A stretch of 8,421 nucleotides of DNA, from the NCBI GenBank assembly GCA_029932545.1, contig JAOZPW010000176.1:1-8421 (forward strand). The letters run 5' to 3'. The notes under the pieces are model-generated. The model saw only the letters and a list, made by a program, of their open reading frames with translations. It had not been told where the DNA came from and did no database searches. Of this stretch, positions 5,788 to 8,421 are shown piece by piece (position 1 is the stretch's first letter; each line of letters starts with the position of its first letter). The position numbers and the translations under genes were made by a program. Source of the stretch: Thermoanaerobaculales bacterium (GTDB taxonomy: Bacteria; Acidobacteriota; Thermoanaerobaculia; Thermoanaerobaculales; Sulfomarinibacteraceae).

Positions 5788-7068
5788 TTACCGCTTGAGT
5801 ACTCCAGCCCCTTTGAAACGTGCAGTATCGTCGAGTTCTTCTTCGATCCTCAAGAGTTGGTTGTACTTGGCGATTCGATCGGTCCGGCTGGCACTGCCGG
5901 TCTTGATCTGTCCGGTATTGAGTGCGACGGCCAGGTCAGCAATGGTGGTGTCTTCGGTCTCACCGGAACGGTGGGAGATCACGGTGGTCCAACCGTTGTT
6001 GTGAGTGAGATTGATTGCGTCGATCGTCTCCGACAGGGTACCGATCTGGTTGAGTTTGATCAGCACGGAGTTGGCAATGCCCTCTCGGATACCGCGGGAG
6101 ATGATTTCCGGATTAGTAACAAAGATGTCGTCGCCGACCAGTTGGATCTGGCTTCCCAGTCGATCGGCCTGGATCTTCCATCCGTCCCAGTCGCTCTCGG
6201 CAAGGCCGTCTTCGATCGACACGATGGGGAAGTCGTTGACCAACTCCTCGAACATGCCGACCATGTCGTCGGCACTGAGTCCGTTCCGTCCTTCTCCGGT
6301 CAGATTATAAGTGCCGCCTGAGAAGAACTCTGAGGCGGCAACGTCCATTGCAAGGCCGATCTGGTCACCGGGCACGAATCCCGCCTTTTCGATGGCCTCC
6401 ATGATCAATTCGAGCGCAGCCCTGTTGGAGGCCAGGTTGGGGGCGAAACCACCCTCGTCGCCGACTGAGGTTGCCAGACCCCGATCATGCAGGACCTTTT
6501 TGAGTGTGTGAAAGACCTGGACACCGGCGCGCAATGACTCCGAAAAGCTCGTAAAGCCCAGCGGCATTACCATGAATTCCTGGAAGTCCACCGAGTTGTC
6601 AGCGTGGGCGCCGCCATTGAGGATATTCATCATCGGCACCGGAAGGTCGCGAGCGCCGCAGCCGCCGAGGTATTGGTAGAGCGGCAGTCCGCAGGCCTCC
6701 GAGGCTGCCCGGGCTGTTGCCACGGATACGGCCAGCATGGCGTTGGCCCCCATGTTCTCTTTGGTGTCGGTGCCGTCGGCCTCGATCAGCGCCTGATCGA
6801 CCCCCAACTGGTCCCGGGCGTCCAACTCTTCGACCGCGTCGGCCAGGGGGCCGTTGACATGTTTGACGGCCTTGAGCACACCCTTGCCCAGGTAACGGTC
6901 CTTGTCTCCATCTCTGAGTTCCAGCGCCTCGCGGGACCCGGTCGATGCTCCGGATGGCACAATTGCCCGGCCGACGACTCCCGAGGAGAGAATGACCTCT
7001 GCTTCAACAGTGGGGTTACCCCGAGAATCCAGAACCTCACGGCCGATGACATAATCGATATCGAACAT
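5788..7068 (-). CDS. eno: Enolase (phosphopyruvate hydratase)
   Basis: This 426-residue protein is a full-length enolase, which converts 2-phosphoglycerate to phosphoenolpyruvate in glycolysis. Catalytic and metal residues are intact with a constant offset of 4 from the E. coli enzyme: His155 (GGAHADN), Glu205 (GDEGGF), magnesium ligands Asp242, Glu286 and Asp313, Lys338 in LIKLNQIGTLSET, His366 in SHRSGETED and Lys389 in IKTGSASRTDR. The start at 7068 gives the standard MFDIDYVIGREVLDSRGNPT N-terminus. It has AGGAGG 8 nt upstream inside the last pgm codons, and only 2 nt separate the pgm stop from its ATG, so the pair should be translationally coupled. No clear terminator follows the stop. 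Confidence 0.98.
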   Translation of the reverse strand: MFDIDYVIGREVLDSRGNPTVEAEVILSSGVVGRAIVPSGASTGSREALELRDGDKDRYLGKGVLKAVKHVNGPLADAVEELDARDQLGVDQALIEADGTDTKENMGANAMLAVSVATARAASEACGLPLYQYLGGCGARDLPVPMMNILNGGAHADNSVDFQEFMVMPLGFTSFSESLRAGVQVFHTLKKVLHDRGLATSVGDEGGFAPNLASNRAALELIMEAIEKAGFVPGDQIGLAMDVAASEFFSGGTYNLTGEGRNGLSADDMVGMFEELVNDFPIVSIEDGLAESDWDGWKIQADRLGSQIQLVGDDIFVTNPEIISRGIREGIANSVLIKLNQIGTLSETIDAINLTHNNGWTTVISHRSGETEDTTIADLAVALNTGQIKTGSASRTDRIAKYNQLLRIEEELDDTARFKGAGVLKR

Positions 7069-7070
7069 AG

Positions 7071-8421
7071 CTATAGCCTCCTATTGGTGAACATTTGTTT
7101 GGCCTGGTGCATCATTTGGCGCATCTCTTCGCCGGTGCGTCCCTCTGCATACAGGCGGAATTTCTTTTCCGTTCCGGCTTGACGAATTAGAAGCCAGGCG
7201 CCACCCTCAAACGTCAATTTAAGGCCGTCTCGGCGATCCACGGCGATGACCCGGCGACCACCCAACTCGGTCCAATTCTTCCGGCATCGACGCTGGAGGA
7301 CCTTCCTGCGGCCTTCGGTCAAAGGTAACTGGGTCCTTCTGAAAAAATAGTGTCCGACTCGTTTCTCCAGTGCCTCAACGAGTTCGGAGATGGTCTTGCC
7401 CTCGACTGCCGCCATCTCGACGGTCAGGAGGCACGCCAGAAGGCCGTCCCGCTCGGGGAGGTGTTTGCCCCATGCCAGACCTGCGCTTTCCTCGCCGGCG
7501 AACTCCAGAGTCCCATCGACCAACATCGGCCCGAAACTCTTGAAACCGATCGGAGTCTCGATGATTTCCAGATCGTGTGATTGAGCGACAGCGTCGATCA
7601 GGGTCGATGTTGCCAGAGAACGACCGACGCCGCCCGTAAGGCCTCGTCGCCGGGCCAGATAGTCCAGGATCAGTGCGATCAAATGACTTGAATCACACAT
7701 CTTTGCACCATAATCCAGGATCCCGAATCGGTCACCGTCCCCATCGGTTGCCAGGCCCAAATGGGCGCTTTTCCGACGCATCATGTCCCGTAAACGGCCC
7801 AGGTTGACCGACGAACAGTTGGGTGCGTAGCCACCGAAGAAGGGGTCGCGGGTGTTGTGGATGATCGTTGCATCCAGCGAGTTTTCCAGCAGGATGTGGT
7901 CCAGGTATTCGCGGGTCGAACCGTAGAGCGGATCAACCACCAGGCGAAGCCCACTTCGACGAATGGCCTCCCAGTCAATCAAGCCCTGGAGTTGTTCCAG
8001 ATATGCGGGTTTTGGGTCGTGTTCAGTCTGGAGACGACTGTCGGGGAGGAAAATATCATCCCAGTTTCTCTCCAGCTCCCGGTATCGGACCTCGATCGGG
8101 GTGGTGAATTCTGTAGGGGCCAGATTACCGTCTTTGGTGTAGATCTTGAGGCCGTTGTACTCCGGAGCGTTGTGGGAGCCTGTGAACATCAGGCCAGCGG
8201 CGGCGGCGCGTCTGCGGACAGCATCGGCCAGAACGGGAGACGGACAATCCCGAGTGACGATCTCTACCGAAGCACCGCTCGAGGTCAGGATCTTTGCGGC
8301 GGTCACGGCAAATTTCTCCGACAACATCCTTGTGTCGTAGCCGACAAGAAATGGGCCATCCACCGGTCCTTGGGAGCGCATTGTGTCCAGAAGGGCCTGG
8401 GTGACGATCCTGACTTTTCGT
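7071..8421 (-). CDS. Phosphoglucomutase/phosphomannomutase family protein (5' end outside window)
   Basis: This alpha-D-phosphohexomutase should interconvert a sugar 1-phosphate and 6-phosphate. The frame stays open to the window edge. The codons before the ATG at 8381 read RKVRIVTQALLDT, matching family sequence that follows the N-terminal FGTDGWR motif. So that ATG is internal and roughly 25 residues lie outside. Counting from the Met at 8381, the active-site loop is TGSHN (67-71, phosphoserine Ser69, usual form TASHN), the magnesium loop is DGDGDR (213-218), the sugar-binding loop is GEESAG (296-301, usually GEESGG), and the phosphate loop is RQAGTE (400-405, usually R-x-SGTE). All four domains are present in order. 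Exact substrate (glucose, mannose or glucosamine phosphate) cannot be told. It is the first visible gene of an operon with eno and ends in AGG AGG CTA TAG, which supplies the eno Shine-Dalgarno. Confidence 0.92.
   Translation of the reverse strand, partial: RKVRIVTQALLDTMRSQGPVDGPFLVGYDTRMLSEKFAVTAAKILTSSGASVEIVTRDCPSPVLADAVRRRAAAAGLMFTGSHNAPEYNGLKIYTKDGNLAPTEFTTPIEVRYRELERNWDDIFLPDSRLQTEHDPKPAYLEQLQGLIDWEAIRRSGLRLVVDPLYGSTREYLDHILLENSLDATIIHNTRDPFFGGYAPNCSSVNLGRLRDMMRRKSAHLGLATDGDGDRFGILDYGAKMCDSSHLIALILDYLARRRGLTGGVGRSLATSTLIDAVAQSHDLEIIETPIGFKSFGPMLVDGTLEFAGEESAGLAWGKHLPERDGLLACLLTVEMAAVEGKTISELVEALEKRVGHYFFRRTQLPLTEGRRKVLQRRCRKNWTELGGRRVIAVDRRDGLKLTFEGGAWLLIRQAGTEKKFRLYAEGRTGEEMRQMMHQAKQMFTNRRL
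7077..7082 (-). promoter_or_regulatory. Enolase Shine-Dalgarno within the last pgm codons
   Basis: AGGAGG on the - strand, 8 nt before the eno ATG, is a perfect Shine-Dalgarno. It is also read as two Arg codons near the C-terminus of the mutase, three codons before the end. Confidence 0.8.

Noticed and set aside
5692..6321. 209-codon open frame on the + strand starting in the heptamer array
   Set aside because: Its N-terminus is the translated 7-nt repeat and the rest is antisense to enolase.
6604..7182. 192-codon open frame on the + strand
   Set aside because: It is antisense to the conserved first part of enolase and the end of the mutase, with no start signal or domain.
8381..8421. Start of the mutase at the ATG at 8379-8381
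   Set aside because: The frame remains open to the window edge and the upstream codons encode residues typical of the family N-terminal region, so the true start is outside.

Overview
The window looks like chromosomal DNA from a Gram-negative bacterium. A lipobox protein, a signal-peptide-bearing ligand-gated channel homologue, and an FtsB-type divisome protein beside enolase and a CCA-encoding initiator tRNA support this. GC is moderately high. I cannot fix the phylum. The heptamer-repeat intergenic DNA and the gene set would fit Acidobacteriota-like or related uncultured lineages, but that is only an impression.

The left half (15-4840) is all on the + strand. It holds a Cys-less pentameric ligand-gated ion channel homologue (15-1001), then a lipoprotein alpha/beta hydrolase (1019-2305) 17 nt downstream, probably in the same operon. 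A second unit follows: a 101-aa three-helix membrane protein (2433-2738) whose start sits 7 nt after a sigma70-like -10 box, so it may be leaderless, and a 700-aa sodium:solute symporter (2738-4840) that overlaps it by one base and carries a soluble C-terminal domain.

The right half (5184-8421) is all on the - strand. In transcription order it holds a phosphoglucomutase/phosphomannomutase-family gene cut by the window edge (8421-7071), enolase (7068-5788), an FtsB/DivIC-like septum protein (5620-5261) and tRNA-fMet (5260-5184). pgm and eno are 2 nt apart, and the eno Shine-Dalgarno lies inside the last pgm codons. eno and ftsB are separated by a 105-bp array of fifteen 7-nt units that changes orientation in the middle.

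The most unusual part is 4841-5302. The last codons of ftsB contain a near-consensus sigma70 promoter (TTGACA, 17 nt, TATACT), and the ftsB stop codon touches the first base of tRNA-fMet. Downstream of the tRNA lie about 340 bp without a protein gene but full of inverted repeats. These include a 21-bp copy of the tRNA 3' end 217 bp away (an att-like duplication), two intrinsic terminators whose stems extend to pair with the ACCA end of the tRNA or of its copy, and a third, more degenerate structured segment that also ends in AACCA before a hairpin. The region also separates the two convergent operons, and the leftmost hairpin is probably a bidirectional terminator.
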